Under the pieces are notes generated by a model. That model saw only the letters and a list, made by a program, of their open reading frames with translations, was not told where the DNA came from and did no database searches. Shown piece by piece: positions 1 through 10,501 of a stretch of DNA of 64,000 nucleotides. The stretch comes from Panopea generosa. Lineage: Eukaryota > Mollusca > Bivalvia > Adapedonta > Hiatellidae. The number at the start of each line of letters is the position of its first letter. Position 1 is the stretch's first letter. A program made the translations under genes and the position numbers. The stretch covers positions 15,598,974 through 15,662,973 of the forward strand of contig CM055907.1 of NCBI GenBank assembly GCA_029582155.1. The letters run 5' to 3'.

Positions 1-508
1 GGTGTTTACCAGATCACATTTTTATAATTAATGGTTACAAGATACCCCTTCATTTTTGACGATTTTGTCCATTTATTGCAGTGTATCACTGCGCATCTCC
101 AAATCTGTGTATCGTCACTCGTCAGCACCCAGTGCCAGCCAAACTTGGTAGAGGTCGTGAAAATGTTCCTAGTATGTCCTGTGCAAAGAAACATTTTAAG
201 CATTTTCAAATAAAAGTCCAACCAATGTACACAGATCTAATTTATTGGGATTAGGAAGATTGCTACCGTCACTAAGGGGAGGTAATCAGTTTGCTAGACT
301 TTCGAATTTGCTTACCCAAATTTAGAATGACCTCATTTAAAATAAAGCCTAATTTTTTCCTGATTAAATTCACTATTAGGTAATTACTTTCGTAATAGCT
401 AAGAACCCATAATTGACTGTCCCGTGTGTATTTTTGTGTCACTTTTTTGCTATTTTATTCATGGATTTATTGTTTAAGGAGTCTACATCGATAAATATTT
501 CATTACAG
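1..508. other. non-coding stretch before gene D exon (probable intron)
   Basis: I see no exon here with a signal-peptide-like start followed by a phase-1 donor, which the first exon of gene D would need. The sequence ends in a usable acceptor (tttcattacag, AG at 507-508). First introns in the related genes A and B are 5.5 and 8.8 kb, so gene D's first exon most likely lies left of the window. Confidence 0.5.
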
Positions 509-682
509 GTGCATGTACCTCGTTGGAAATCGTTTTGCACGTGTTCTCTGGGAAACCTGATCCTGTGTGGCATATTTCAAGCACGAATCCCGTATTCGAC
601 GAAATTGAGAACAAAGCAAATATATCTACTGCCCTTGCTCCTAGACTAGGTTACTCTGGTTACACTCTGGTGTTCGCATGTG
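509..682 (+). CDS. gene D exon (SGKPDPVW...LGYSGY)
   Basis: 174 nt between acceptor AG 507-508 and donor GT 683-684 (GTAAAT). It enters with two bases completing a codon and leaves with one. It contains FSGKPDPVW and LGYSGYTLVFAC. Confidence 0.72.
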
Positions 683-1465
683 GTAAATCATTTTGTTTAA
701 ATTCCGTTTCGAATCACACGCGACTGAGAATTTTCTATATTTGTTTTTTTTTACTAATTTAATTTTCAAATTAGCTCGGTTGCGATGAATACTCGGAGCT
801 TATATGAACCGGCCTGGAGTTCACTTCCTGTTGTATGAGAGGCATCTGGTCGAGCAAGGGCTTAAACCTGTGATCTCCCAGGCGTGAGCGGCATACACAC
901 TACCTCACCCCGTTTTAAACGACCCGTTTCTTTCAAACAAACGTGTTAAATATGTGCGTCTTTAGAGAACGGCAAGCGTCGCAGGTAATCACGAAATAAA
1001 AAATATCACATTAACACACTATCACAGCCTTGAACTTTACTGTTTTACTAGTAACTATGAAACAAATAATTACCCAGAAAATAAGCTACTCGAAACTAAA
1101 TGTACCAATTTGTTAAATAGTTATAGATAATATGAACCGCTCTTGAGGCCGCTTTCTGGGTAGAACCAACAGTACTAATGTTGTTTTTGAACCCGCAATC
1201 CCTGACATGAGCGGCTATCGCTGTATCCACCTCACAACCGCTCCGCTTTTATATATTGCATCTTTGAAATCAAGATAATTAAGCGCAAAATTTTATGGTT
1301 TCAGATCATCCACCTAAAAGGACTGTTACTGTCGGCAGGTGTAAAGACAAGGGACTTGAAAACCTTTTGCTGAACACCGTCAAAGACTTGATCCCTGACG
1401 GCAAAAGTGAACCATTGAGCCCAGCTGTCATTCAGTATGTCAAAGATGACCATGCTTATTGTTGA
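509..1465 (+). CDS. gene D: short secreted-family protein, N-terminal domain only (5' partial; join 509-682, 1305-1465)
   Basis: Two plus-strand exons join in phase 1 to give 111 residues and a TGA at 1463-1465. The product carries the signature of the N-terminal domain of genes A and B: EIVLHVFSGKPDPVW (A has [16 protein letters not shown]), then LGYSGYTLVF (A has LGYCGFTV), then TVTVGR followed by LENLLLNTV (A has TVGR ... LETMLLESC). It stops where A and B continue into the linker and C-terminal domain, so the NNCYNYA domain is absent. The entering phase (1) equals that of exon 2 in A and B, which predicts an upstream signal-peptide exon. Intron placement differs: what is split between exons 2 and 3 in A and B is one exon here, and a new intron follows LVFAC. 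It lies on the strand opposite A, B and C. Function unknown; a free pro-domain or inhibitor role is only inferred. Confidence 0.72.
683..1304. other. gene D intron with tRNA-like SINE remnants
   Basis: GT..AG intron, 622 bp, acceptor ttatggtttcag at 1304. Pieces at about 785-930 and 1132-1262 look like degraded antisense tRNA-derived repeats: both contain phrases such as gggtagaacc or aacccgcaatccc and end near an accccgtt or accgctccgct box, similar to the copy at 2825-2962. Confidence 0.45.
1305..1465 (+). CDS. gene D terminal exon (TVTVGR...LENLLL, stop)
   Basis: 161 nt. The leading AT completes a GAT codon, and the frame runs DHPPKRTVTVGRCKDKGLEN and on to TGA at 1463-1465. The match to TVGR ... 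LExxLL in A and B exon 3 supports it as coding rather than chance. Confidence 0.72.
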
Positions 1466-1473
1466 AAAGAAGG

Positions 1474-1479
1474 ATTAAA
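1474..1479 (+). terminator. candidate poly(A) signal of gene D
   Basis: ATTAAA begins 9 nt after the TGA of gene D. It is a common variant signal but very close to the stop; other signals further down are possible. Confidence 0.3.
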
Positions 1480-3897
1480 ATAGTCTTCCGAACTGTATTA
1501 TTTGTGTTTAAACGTCAATCAACGCATTGATTGGTCTAAAACGTATTGATTATAATTTTGTGTGATTTGAATATTTTCTCATATCTCTTCATACTGTCTT
1601 TACTTTGTTATTGTAGCTTTACTGTTACCGAATGGTGTATAACATAAAAATCAACACAGGCCTGTGTAAAATGTTTGAATTTTTAAATTTGCAACAACGG
1701 TATGTAGAGGGATCGATGATAATGCAAATGGTTTACCCACAGTGGTATTAGTATCACTAAACATATCAACCTGAGATGATCCTTTAACTCACATTTTAGA
1801 AATGTTATAACAATTCTAGTGGGTCCTTTTAATGCGTTATGAGTTGGAGAAAAGCATTACAGAAATTGAAAATTCTGAGTTGAGGAAAACCTCAGCTTGA
1901 GGTATTAATTGAAACCGGACCCCGAAGACTAACGTCGTGCAATAAAAAACGCACATATTCAAAAGGCTTGCTCTTGTATAATACTCAATATCTCAAGTTG
2001 GAATTGTCCTAACTATAAAAACTCAGTTTCTCTGAATCATTTCCCTAAAGTATTAGACATTTTTAACCACTCTGAACTCACAAATTATCACATACAAACT
2101 AATCAATGTAAATGAAGTTAGAAGTTATAGCATATTGAAACACTGAGGTGAGGAAAATCTTAAGTTGACACGTTTAGCGAAACCGAGGCAAGACAATACA
2201 CCATGGATAACGGATACATATTCCAGTGACAGGGATATACACTACTCAACTTTCATAATCGATCACCGAGATTTATTGGTTTTTCGGCAACACGAATTTG
2301 TAAATTTCATATTTTAATTTACAATCTAATATAATAATGCATTGTGCATATTTTCATCAAATTTCATTTAAATATACAAAGTAATAAACAAATACTAACT
2401 ATTTGAAATGCACCATTGGCTAAATCTATTTTCACATTTATATCAGTATTATGTATGGATCCGCACCATTTATTCGATATTTTAACGAAGATATTGGAAA
2501 TACAAAAGTGACTGTTCCAGCTGTTCCAGTCCTAGTATCATTGAAGACATAAGTGACGTTCATCTGCATTGTGAAAATGGCTTACTTTAGAATGCTTTCG
2601 TAGCAATATACAAGTAAATAATTAATCAGTGACATGTTTGCTTCAATTCTCATTCGTATGATGAATAAAAGAGTAAAACGAATAGCATAAATATAACTTT
2701 TAACACCGTATAATGTAAAATTTAACAGTGCATATGTTAAGTTTGAACAAGAAAAAGAGTTATACCGTATTGCAACGTTTCGCCTACCATACCTTGATTT
2801 ATTTAAGCCCGATATCTTATATGAACTCTCGAGTCCGCTACCTGGGTAGAACCAGTACTTAGTGTTGTTTTATGATAGGCATCGGGTCAAGCTGAGGATC
2901 GAACCCACAACCTTTGGCATGAACGGCCAACACTCTATCCATTAGACTACCACCCCGCTTTGCCACCTCGTGTAGCCTGTAATGCTGTGAGTTTGTTTTT
3001 GATATTGACTTACTAAACGTGGTCATCTCCCATGCTATTTTGTCTGTATATATGAATTGCACTTAAACCAATAACGCGTTGTATTGAAACCTGTTGGGAA
3101 TAGTACATGTACCCGTGTTATCTCTGTAGAGAGGTAGAGGAATCCCCTGTCATGTACAATATTGTACCATTTATGTACCAATATTGGTGTTGTTCCTGAG
3201 TGCTGGAACGGTGTTGGCAAGAATAAGTGCATTGTAGGTCATGCATGTTGTAAGAGGCGTTTGGGTTACTCTGTAGTACGGACCCAGCTTGAGCACGTTG
3301 ATTGGTCACTTGCTTCAACTGAAAGTTTGAATGACGTCATAGTTTAGTAAGCGTTTAATTGCTATGAATTGTGGGACAGGCTTAGCATTCCCTGTTTTTT
3401 CATTGGGAGTTAATAGACTTGATTCGGGAGATATCAGGTTTTGGGATAGACAACTTTCGGATAACATTTTGGGGAACTCTGTAAACCTTCAGAAATTAAG
3501 ATTCTATCTGCCATTCTGCATTTTCATTTATTGCTATGCTTTGTCTTTCAATCTGTTATTGTATTTGCGGCATTTGTAAGGGTTACACTACATTGAAAAA
3601 ACCTTCACGATGACGCCAGATAGCCTATACTGTGGTGCCCCAATTCGTTCAGTTACGGTTTGGTAGATGTGTCCATTAAACACTGCGTCTCTTTTATGAC
3701 ATACTTTTATGTTCTATCTTCATATGCCGGTTTTAGTCTTTCTGTTGCAAAAAATATAAAAATATAAAACAAACAGAAGGTGCTGAATTCACAGGACACA
3801 CCCGCCATTTTAGAATAAATACAATTAATAAGAAATAGTTATGATAAGTAAATAACATAAATAGAAACTGAATATCAAACGGGATCACCGCATTGGA
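1480..3897. other. spacer with MITE fragments and a tRNA-like repeat
   Basis: No protein gene recognised. About 1840-1915 and 2090-2190 match the fold-back family seen complete at 58789-59033 (phrases such as gagttgaggaaaa, aatgtaaatgaagtta, gaaaccggacc). The rest is AT-rich unique-looking sequence. Confidence 0.5.
2825..2962 (-). repeat. tRNA-derived SINE fragment
   Basis: Read on the minus strand it has an A-box-like stretch (tggtagtctaatggatagag) and a B box (gggttcgatcc). It lacks a foldable complete tRNA and continues into a tail found in other copies. Confidence 0.5.
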
Positions 3898-3902
3898 ACT
3901 GG
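3898..3902. repeat. target-site duplication, left (ACTGG)
   Basis: ACTGG directly flanks the TGTCACA end of the left LTR and is repeated at 11536-11540 after the right LTR. Five bases is typical for Ty3/gypsy integrases. Confidence 0.9.
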
Positions 3903-4968
3903 TGTCACAGGATGACCTTAGTGTTGGGCTAACTCACGAAAGAATCAATGACGGAGAATACATTTACATAAGTTTAATACAACTTTAAAAATATGTTCAA
4001 TATATATACAATTATAAAAAAAAAACAAGCGAATACACAAATGAAATATGAAAAGAATGTTCTTATGAACGTTTAAGACGTTCTTAGTATTGTTCTAAAT
4101 ACTTAATTTATAAGACACTAAAATGTTGTTAAAGCTAAACCAATGTTGATCTATGATCTAGCGCGATAACTGTGATGCGCGAGAGCTCATGAAGATGATG
4201 ATGCGCGAATTCAATGGGTGATTGTCATCAAATGCCTTCTATAAGGGTTGATGACGTGATCTAATGATGGTTAACCTCCAATGAGGTTGTGGATGACGTT
4301 CCTCCAGTGAGGACTGATAACGGGCCCACCTCGTGTCCCGGGGTGTCGATACTATGACCTGGCCCTGTTGCGCAGGTACGGGGACCGTCTCCACCGCTCG
4401 TAAACGTTATGTTGATTCTAGTGTAGAATCACCTGAAAGGCTTACACACCCTAAAGGCTTAGCTCCACTCCGGGAGGCTTATATCCTGGATGGCTTAGAT
4501 CCTGGATGGCTTAGATCCTGGATGGCTTAGATCCTGGATGGCTTAGGCACATTTTGCCTGTGAGTTTGCCGTCCAATCTCTGTTCCAACAACGTACTATC
4601 GACTATCCCGGCGAGAGCTAGAAGACAATGGGTTTTATAGCAAACATTACGCCCAAATCCCTATTTCCCCCGTTCAATCCGTGACAAACGCGGCTAAATT
4701 TGCAGTATTGAATCTACAAGAGAGGCCCCTTGTACACTTTTGCCGTGTAAGGAAGATATACCCATACGTTTACATGCATTAGCACAAAACTAAACTTATG
4801 ACACGGCCTCTCTGGCGGCCACTTAAAATGTGCACGATTTTACGTGTTAAATGAATATATCATGACTATTGTGAAATTGTTTCAACTCGAACAATATATT
4901 TGGGTGTACCTGATAACTTACAAGAACTATGTACGACCAGTATACTCTACTGGTGACATTTTGTGACA
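3903..4968 (-). repeat. 3' LTR (left copy)
   Basis: 1066 bp, starts TGTCACAGG and ends TGTGACA. It carries four to five copies of a 16-bp unit (ggcttagatcctggat) at about 4476-4546, two more than the other LTR. Visible differences from the right LTR: atatcc against agatcc, aaattt against aaatct, and acgatt against acgctt. Confidence 0.93.
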
Positions 4969-4990
4969 ACATCTCCCCACTTAAAGAAAG
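4969..4990 (-). other. polypurine tract
   Basis: Directly inside the left LTR the minus strand reads a purine-rich run containing AAGTGGGGAGATG, the expected plus-strand primer next to the 3' LTR. Confidence 0.7.
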
Positions 4991-5199
4991 TGCTACACTT
5001 TTTAAAATTCAACAAAATGATAATTAATATTTACACGTTAAGAAACTATTAATTCTTCTTAGCAACTGACCAGTCAAAACGTACAAGCTGATCGCTCATC
5101 CACTGCAGTTATAATCTAACTATAATATGTAATTACAATTTCAACACTATTTTACAATTGTACACTACACTGCAATACACTATTATATTAAACCGGTGA

Positions 5200-8100
5200 T
5201 TATGTGCGGCGACTTAAATAGTCTGCCCCAATATTGTCCTTTCCTCGGATCGCTTTAATTTTCATCCGGTAAGGCTGCAGAGTCAGTGCCCACCTCATTA
5301 AACTACTGTTAGCTACCTTTGCTTTATTCATATAAGCTAACGGTTGGTGGTCAGTCTCCAAGACAAATTCCTTACCAAAAACATACCGGTGGAATTTACT
5401 GACACCCCACACTACTGCAAGACACTCCCTTTCGATAACAGAGTAGTTACATTCCCGGGGTAATAGTTTCCGACTTGCGTAAGCCACGGGGAGACTACAC
5501 CCATCTTGCTCTTGCAGTAGGACTGCACCCACCCCGATATCGGAGGCATCCGTTCTGAGGATAAACTCCTGGTCAAGTTCAGGTAATTTTAGTATTGGGG
5601 TTTTGACCAGACTCCCCTTTAAAGATACAAAAGCTCGCTCCTGGCTTTCCCCCCAAGTTATACTATTGGGTTGACCTTTCTTTGTTAAGTCTGACAAAGA
5701 TGCAGCTATAGCCGAAAAGTTTGGAATAAACTTCCTGTAAAAACCCGCCAACCCTAAAAATGACCTAACTTGTTTCTTTGTCTCGGGTCTTGGTGCTTCC
5801 TGAATTGCCTTGACCTTGTCGGGGTTGGGTTTCAATTTCTGGTCCCTCCCGACAACATGACCCAGACACTTTATATCTGCGTAACCTATGTGACATTTGC
5901 TAGGTTTTGCAGTCAGTTTAAACCGGCGTAGCCGTTCCAACAGATTACGTAGAGCATTAATATGGTCGTCAAATGTTGTTGTAAACACCAGGATGTCATC
6001 TACAAAACTGTCTGAGTTGGACAAATCCTTCAGGACCTTCCTCATCAACCTACAGAATGTTGCTGGGGCGTTGACGAGCCCAAAGGGCATGACCTTGAAC
6101 TTGAAAAGTCCTTCCGAAGTTTCGAAGGAGGTCATCTCTTTAGCTCGGTCTGAAAGTGGGACTTGCCAATAACCTTTACTGAGGTCTAACTTGGAGAAAT
6201 ACGAATATCCCGCAAGTTTAGAGAATACCTCCTCAATATTAGGCATTGGCTCGGCATCAAAGATGGTACGTTTATTGATCTGCCTAAAATCGATGCAGAA
6301 TCGAATTGACCCATCTTTCTTCTTAATAAGTACGACTGGGGATGAAAATGGAGCGTTTGAAGGTTTGATGACACCCAATTTCAACATGTCTTTCACCTCC
6401 TCATCAACAATTGATCGAGAGTGAAATGGAATGGGATACCCCTTAATTCTAATTGGTTCCCCTGATGTGAGGACAATATCATGTTGCACTCCATCTGTCT
6501 GCCCCGGTTTTTCGGACAAGACATCACTGAACTCCGAGAGTAAACTACCAACCTCTCGTTGCTGCTCTACACTAAGCATGTCCGATATGTCTACATCGGC
6601 TGCTGTCTCCCTACCTACACTAGTGGGAAAATACATGGGACTAGTGTCCTCACTACTGTCTTCCTCACTATCCTCAATAACTGCAACATTAACTACGGTT
6701 AATAACCCTTGTTGCACATTATCGGTTCTACTGATATACTCTTTCAGCATATTCGCATGAAAGGTCTTTAACTTTCCGTTTATCTCGATACGGTAATCCA
6801 TAGTGTTCACTATCCCTCTAACGTAAAACGGACCTTTCCATTGTAATAACAACTTGTTATTGTCGGTCGGGAGTAACAGTAACACCTGGTCACCTATCTT
6901 AAACTTCCTAGCTCTAGCTTTCTGGTCATAGTACCGTTTATACTTGGTACTTGCCTTAACTAACTGACTTTGAGCTATCTTACAAGTCTCCTCTAGTTTC
7001 TCCTTAAGATCTAAAACATACTGATATGTACTCTTAACCTCATCACTATCTACTTCATCTGCCCACATCTCTCTAAGAATCCTCATGGGACCTCTAACTG
7101 ACCTTCCGTACAATAACTCAAACGGAGAAAACCCTAAACTTTCTTGTGGAACCTCTCTAAATGCAAACAACAAAGCATTGAGATACTTGTCCCAATCTTT
7201 TGGTCTCTCTGTACACATACGCCGTAACATTTGCTTTAACGTCCCGTTAAATCGTTCGACTAACCCGTTACACATAGGGTGATATGGTGTTGTCATGATT
7301 TGACGCAAAGACAATAACCTGCTTACTTCAGCCATAAGTTCTGACGTAAACTGTGACCCACAATCAGTCAGCATTTCCTCTGGTACACCTAGCCTACTGA
7401 ATATATCAACTAATGCCTCTGCTACTCTCTCAGTTTCAATTGAGGGCAATGCCACTGCCTCCGGATACCTAGTTGCATAGTCGACCATGGTTAAAATGTA
7501 CCTATTTTTCCTATCCGACACTGGAAAAATTGGTCCCACTATGTCTACGGCTACCCGCTTAAATGGTATATCTATCAGTGGCATCTGACCTAAATGTACT
7601 TTGGTCACTCGACCTTTTGGTACTGTCCTTTGGCATACATCGCAGGACCTACAATACCTAGTTACATCTCCACTAACGCCTGGCCAATAAAATTCTGCCA
7701 ATACTCTATCTGACGTTTTCTTTACGCCTAAATGACCTCCCATAATTGACTCATGAGCTACCTTAAGCACTGTCGTTCTATACTGGGTAGGTACCACTAA
7801 TTGGTGAAACTGTATACTACCACTATCTTCAAATTCTCTGTACAATAACCTATTCTTATGTACAAACTTACAACTACCGGACACTTTATACTTCTTCACT
7901 ACACCATCCTTGGCCTTCACTTTATAAGGCTCTAACGACTCGTCTTGAGTTTGTGCTTCTATAAACTCCGCTTTGGATATGTCACCTATGGCTGCAGGAA
8001 CCTTTAATTTTCTATAAGCCTGAGCTTGCTTCTGAACCTGCGCTCTAGTCTCTACTGCATTACTTATGCTACTTCTAAAATCGGACATTACCGGAAGTAC

Positions 8101-8955
8101 TGAACCTTCTATGTTCCCTATCGTTATATCATACATCGGGTCGTCCATACATAGTGCCCCTGTAGTCCCTTTAAAGAAAGGTGTATCTATATCTATTCTC
8201 GCTATTGGCACGTGTTCTACCGACTTATTTAACAACATACACGGTGCCTGTTTACCTACCAACTGGTCATCCGTAAATAAACTACGCCTAACTACCACAC
8301 CTGTACACCCTGTATCCATCATTACAGTTACGTCCGTGCTATTCACTCTACCATCTGCCGTTGGAAGATTTGCGTACGGAAAGAGACATGTTCCGATCTT
8401 CGCCATTGCACCATCCGCTTTAACACAACAGCTACTACTCTCGGTTTTAATAACCGGACTATTACTACCTCTACCTCTACCTCTACCTCTACCTCGGTTT
8501 TGACCACCTCTACTTCTACCGAAATTCCATGGGTTGTTAAAACCTTGGTTCCAACTCCCTCCATTGTTGTCCACTCTACTATTGTCACTAAAATTGTCTA
8601 CGACAGCGGACACGTTTACCGCTTTCCTACACTCATGTGAAGCATGATTCCCATTACAGTGACGACAACGAATAAAAGGTCTCCCTATGTTACCACTATT
8701 GCTACCTCCTCTAGCACCCATCGAACTACCTCCACCTCTATAGTTTCCACTCTGGCCTTTTTGTTTATGACTATGATCATTCCCTTGCCTATCCCTAAAA
8801 GTTCTGTCTTTCGACACTACATTATGAGCTCCACCTCTAGCCTCGGCAAACTGATCTGCTTGTGTTGCCATTTCATCTACACTAGTTAGTTTTCTTTCTT
8901 TTAGAAATAAGAACAGATCTCTACTACAAACATTGAATAGCTGGTCCCGCAACAA
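5200..8955 (-). CDS. pol-type polyprotein: gag C-terminus, protease, integrase, RT, RNase H
   Basis: One open frame of 1251 codons, open upstream to a TAA at 9001-9003; there is no ATG at its start, so it was part of a longer gag-pol frame. In order: a zinc knuckle at residues 97-109 (CRHC..H....C, one residue shorter than the usual CCHC), an RG-rich stretch, aspartic protease (D214, DTGCTG), the integrase zinc-binding region around 401-441, the integrase core D471, D531 and E567 with 35 residues between the last two, a GPF/Y-like module near 706-741 (WKGPF), reverse transcriptase (KLDLSKGYWQ with D924; FVDD at 984-987) and RNase H (RTDAS, D1136; ETDHQ), ending at TAG. Integrase precedes reverse transcriptase, as in Gmr1-like elements. 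The pol part itself shows no internal break. Confidence 0.93.
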   Translation of the reverse strand: MLRDQLFNVCSRDLFLFLKERKLTSVDEMATQADQFAEARGGAHNVVSKDRTFRDRQGNDHSHKQKGQSGNYRGGGSSMGARGGSNSGNIGRPFIRCRHCNGNHASHECRKAVNVSAVVDNFSDNSRVDNNGGSWNQGFNNPWNFGRSRGGQNRGRGRGRGRGSNSPVIKTESSSCCVKADGAMAKIGTCLFPYANLPTADGRVNSTDVTVMMDTGCTGVVVRRSLFTDDQLVGKQAPCMLLNKSVEHVPIARIDIDTPFFKGTTGALCMDDPMYDITIGNIEGSVLPVMSDFRSSISNAVETRAQVQKQAQAYRKLKVPAAIGDISKAEFIEAQTQDESLEPYKVKAKDGVVKKYKVSGSCKFVHKNRLLYREFEDSGSIQFHQLVVPTQYRTTVLKVAHESIMGGHLGVKKTSDRVLAEFYWPGVSGDVTRYCRSCDVCQRTVPKGRVTKVHLGQMPLIDIPFKRVAVDIVGPIFPVSDRKNRYILTMVDYATRYPEAVALPSIETERVAEALVDIFSRLGVPEEMLTDCGSQFTSELMAEVSRLLSLRQIMTTPYHPMCNGLVERFNGTLKQMLRRMCTERPKDWDKYLNALLFAFREVPQESLGFSPFELLYGRSVRGPMRILREMWADEVDSDEVKSTYQYVLDLKEKLEETCKIAQSQLVKASTKYKRYYDQKARARKFKIGDQVLLLLPTDNNKLLLQWKGPFYVRGIVNTMDYRIEINGKLKTFHANMLKEYISRTDNVQQGLLTVVNVAVIEDSEEDSSEDTSPMYFPTSVGRETAADVDISDMLSVEQQREVGSLLSEFSDVLSEKPGQTDGVQHDIVLTSGEPIRIKGYPIPFHSRSIVDEEVKDMLKLGVIKPSNAPFSSPVVLIKKKDGSIRFCIDFRQINKRTIFDAEPMPNIEEVFSKLAGYSYFSKLDLSKGYWQVPLSDRAKEMTSFETSEGLFKFKVMPFGLVNAPATFCRLMRKVLKDLSNSDSFVDDILVFTTTFDDHINALRNLLERLRRFKLTAKPSKCHIGYADIKCLGHVVGRDQKLKPNPDKVKAIQEAPRPETKKQVRSFLGLAGFYRKFIPNFSAIAASLSDLTKKGQPNSITWGESQERAFVSLKGSLVKTPILKLPELDQEFILRTDASDIGVGAVLLQEQDGCSLPVAYASRKLLPRECNYSVIERECLAVVWGVSKFHRYVFGKEFVLETDHQPLAYMNKAKVANSSLMRWALTLQPYRMKIKAIRGKDNIGADYLSRRT

Positions 8956-9000
8956 GAAATCTATGAGGCCCTGATAAGTCTGCGCTACCTTCCCTAACTC

Positions 9001-9832
9001 TTACCACCTATCTAAGTAATTTCTAGACCTACTAATAAACTGAATAAATGATTCGCCTTTCTCAGGCAGACAAGCTCTAAACCGCTTTCTAAAACCTTCT
9101 TCAGTTAACTCAAATCTCTTTAAAAGAGCATCCTTTAACTTGTCATAGTCAAGAGCATCTACACTAGGCAATCGAGAAAAAAAAGTCTAAGGCCTTGCCT
9201 CTCAATAACGCACTTAAATGAACTGCCCACTTAGCTTTGGTCCATTCCTGTAACTCAGCATAACGCTCGAACCGTAACAAGTAACTGTCCATGTTATCGT
9301 GGTCAGCATCAAAGTATGGTAACTTAGAACCTTTTAACTTCCAAGAATAACTACCTTTCTCTTCAGTTTTACTATCCTTACTATGTGCCTTAGCCGCTTC
9401 CAACTCTAAAGCTAACTTATGCTCATACTCTTTTTGCTCCCTCTCCATCATTGCATTAGCCTTAGCTAGTCTACCATCTGTTTCGAACCTCTCATGTTCT
9501 AACGCTTGCTTCTCCCTTACTAATCTACTTTCATCATCTCGCTTCTCTTTAGCTAACCTACCTTCTAATTCTAACTTCTCTGTGGCTAGTCTACTTTCTA
9601 ATTCTACCTTCTCTTTAGCTAATCTACTTTCTACTTCTAACCTATCTTTATCAGCTTCTAGCTTCTCTTTAGCTCATCTACTTTCTTCATCTCTTTCCTG
9701 CTTTGCTAATTCTCTTTCCTTAAGTCTAAATTCCCTTTCCCTAGCCTGTTCGTCTTTAACAAAGGTTCTAAGCTCCTCTCCAGCATACCCTAACTCCTTA
9801 CCCATTTCCGTAAGATCCTTTATGGACGTCAT
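9001..9832 (-). pseudogene. gag 5' part of the LTR element, three lesions
   Basis: The likely gag start is ATG at 9832-9830. The first part is a highly charged coiled-coil region of repeated EKxELESRLA-like units, followed by a capsid-like stretch with SYSWKLKGSKLPYFDADHD and LLRFERYAELQEW. Three breaks are visible: TGA at 9676-9674 inside the coiled coil, a one-base length change in the A8/T8 run at 9177-9184, after which the frame shifts relative to the downstream part, and TAA at 9003-9001 just before the pol-containing frame. Such a protein cannot be made whole without recoding. Confidence 0.8.
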
Positions 9833-10480
9833 GGTTATAGACATTGTGGACTACACACTACAATATTACAATACACACGTCACTAATAATCCTACTCCAC
9901 TAACTACTACTGGCAAGTCACTGTGTCCTCAGTAAATACCTGGGCATCATCATAGGACAAGTTACATACACATTTGTACTAGCGCTAACTACTAACGGTT
10001 ATGTATAGATAGTATCTAGCTTCCACAAACATATACACTACATAAAATATCTATATTTGATATTAGACATAAACCTTAAACAATCATAGAAATGTGTATG
10101 ACATGAACATATTTATTTACTTCTCCCATCAATATAAGTTTACTCGAGTGTCACAACATGAGTAGAACGTCTTGTTCGCCAACCTGATTGGATACTATTG
10201 GTATATCAAGGGAGGTAAAACAAATTATTTAGCAAAAAGTGCCTCAGACCCACTCGTGTAGACCACTGCGACCTCGCGCCAAGGAAAGAACGGACAAAAC
10301 AAAAGTTTGGACTCACCCTACCCTTGTCGTGTCTTGACTTGTCTTCCAAGCTTTGGCCGTGATCGTCGACAGTCGCCTTGATGGATCAGAGGGTGGTACA
10401 CAATTCTAAAATAATAAGTAGAGATTTAGTATATCATAATAAAGATCACTTATTGATTCTTTCCCTTCGTAGTCGCCCAA

Positions 10481-10499
10481 AATCCCACTTCTGACACCA
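10481..10499 (-). other. primer-binding site, tRNA-Leu(CAA) type
   Basis: The plus strand reads aatcccacttctgacacca, the 3' end with CCA of animal tRNA-Leu(CAA) as I recall it. It lies two bases inside the right-hand (5') LTR, as expected for minus-strand primer binding. Confidence 0.85.
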
Positions 10500-10501
10500 G
10501 A

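Noticed and set aside
5897-8889. Several plus-strand frames of 65-145 codons
   Set aside because: Antisense shadows of the retrotransposon pol frame.
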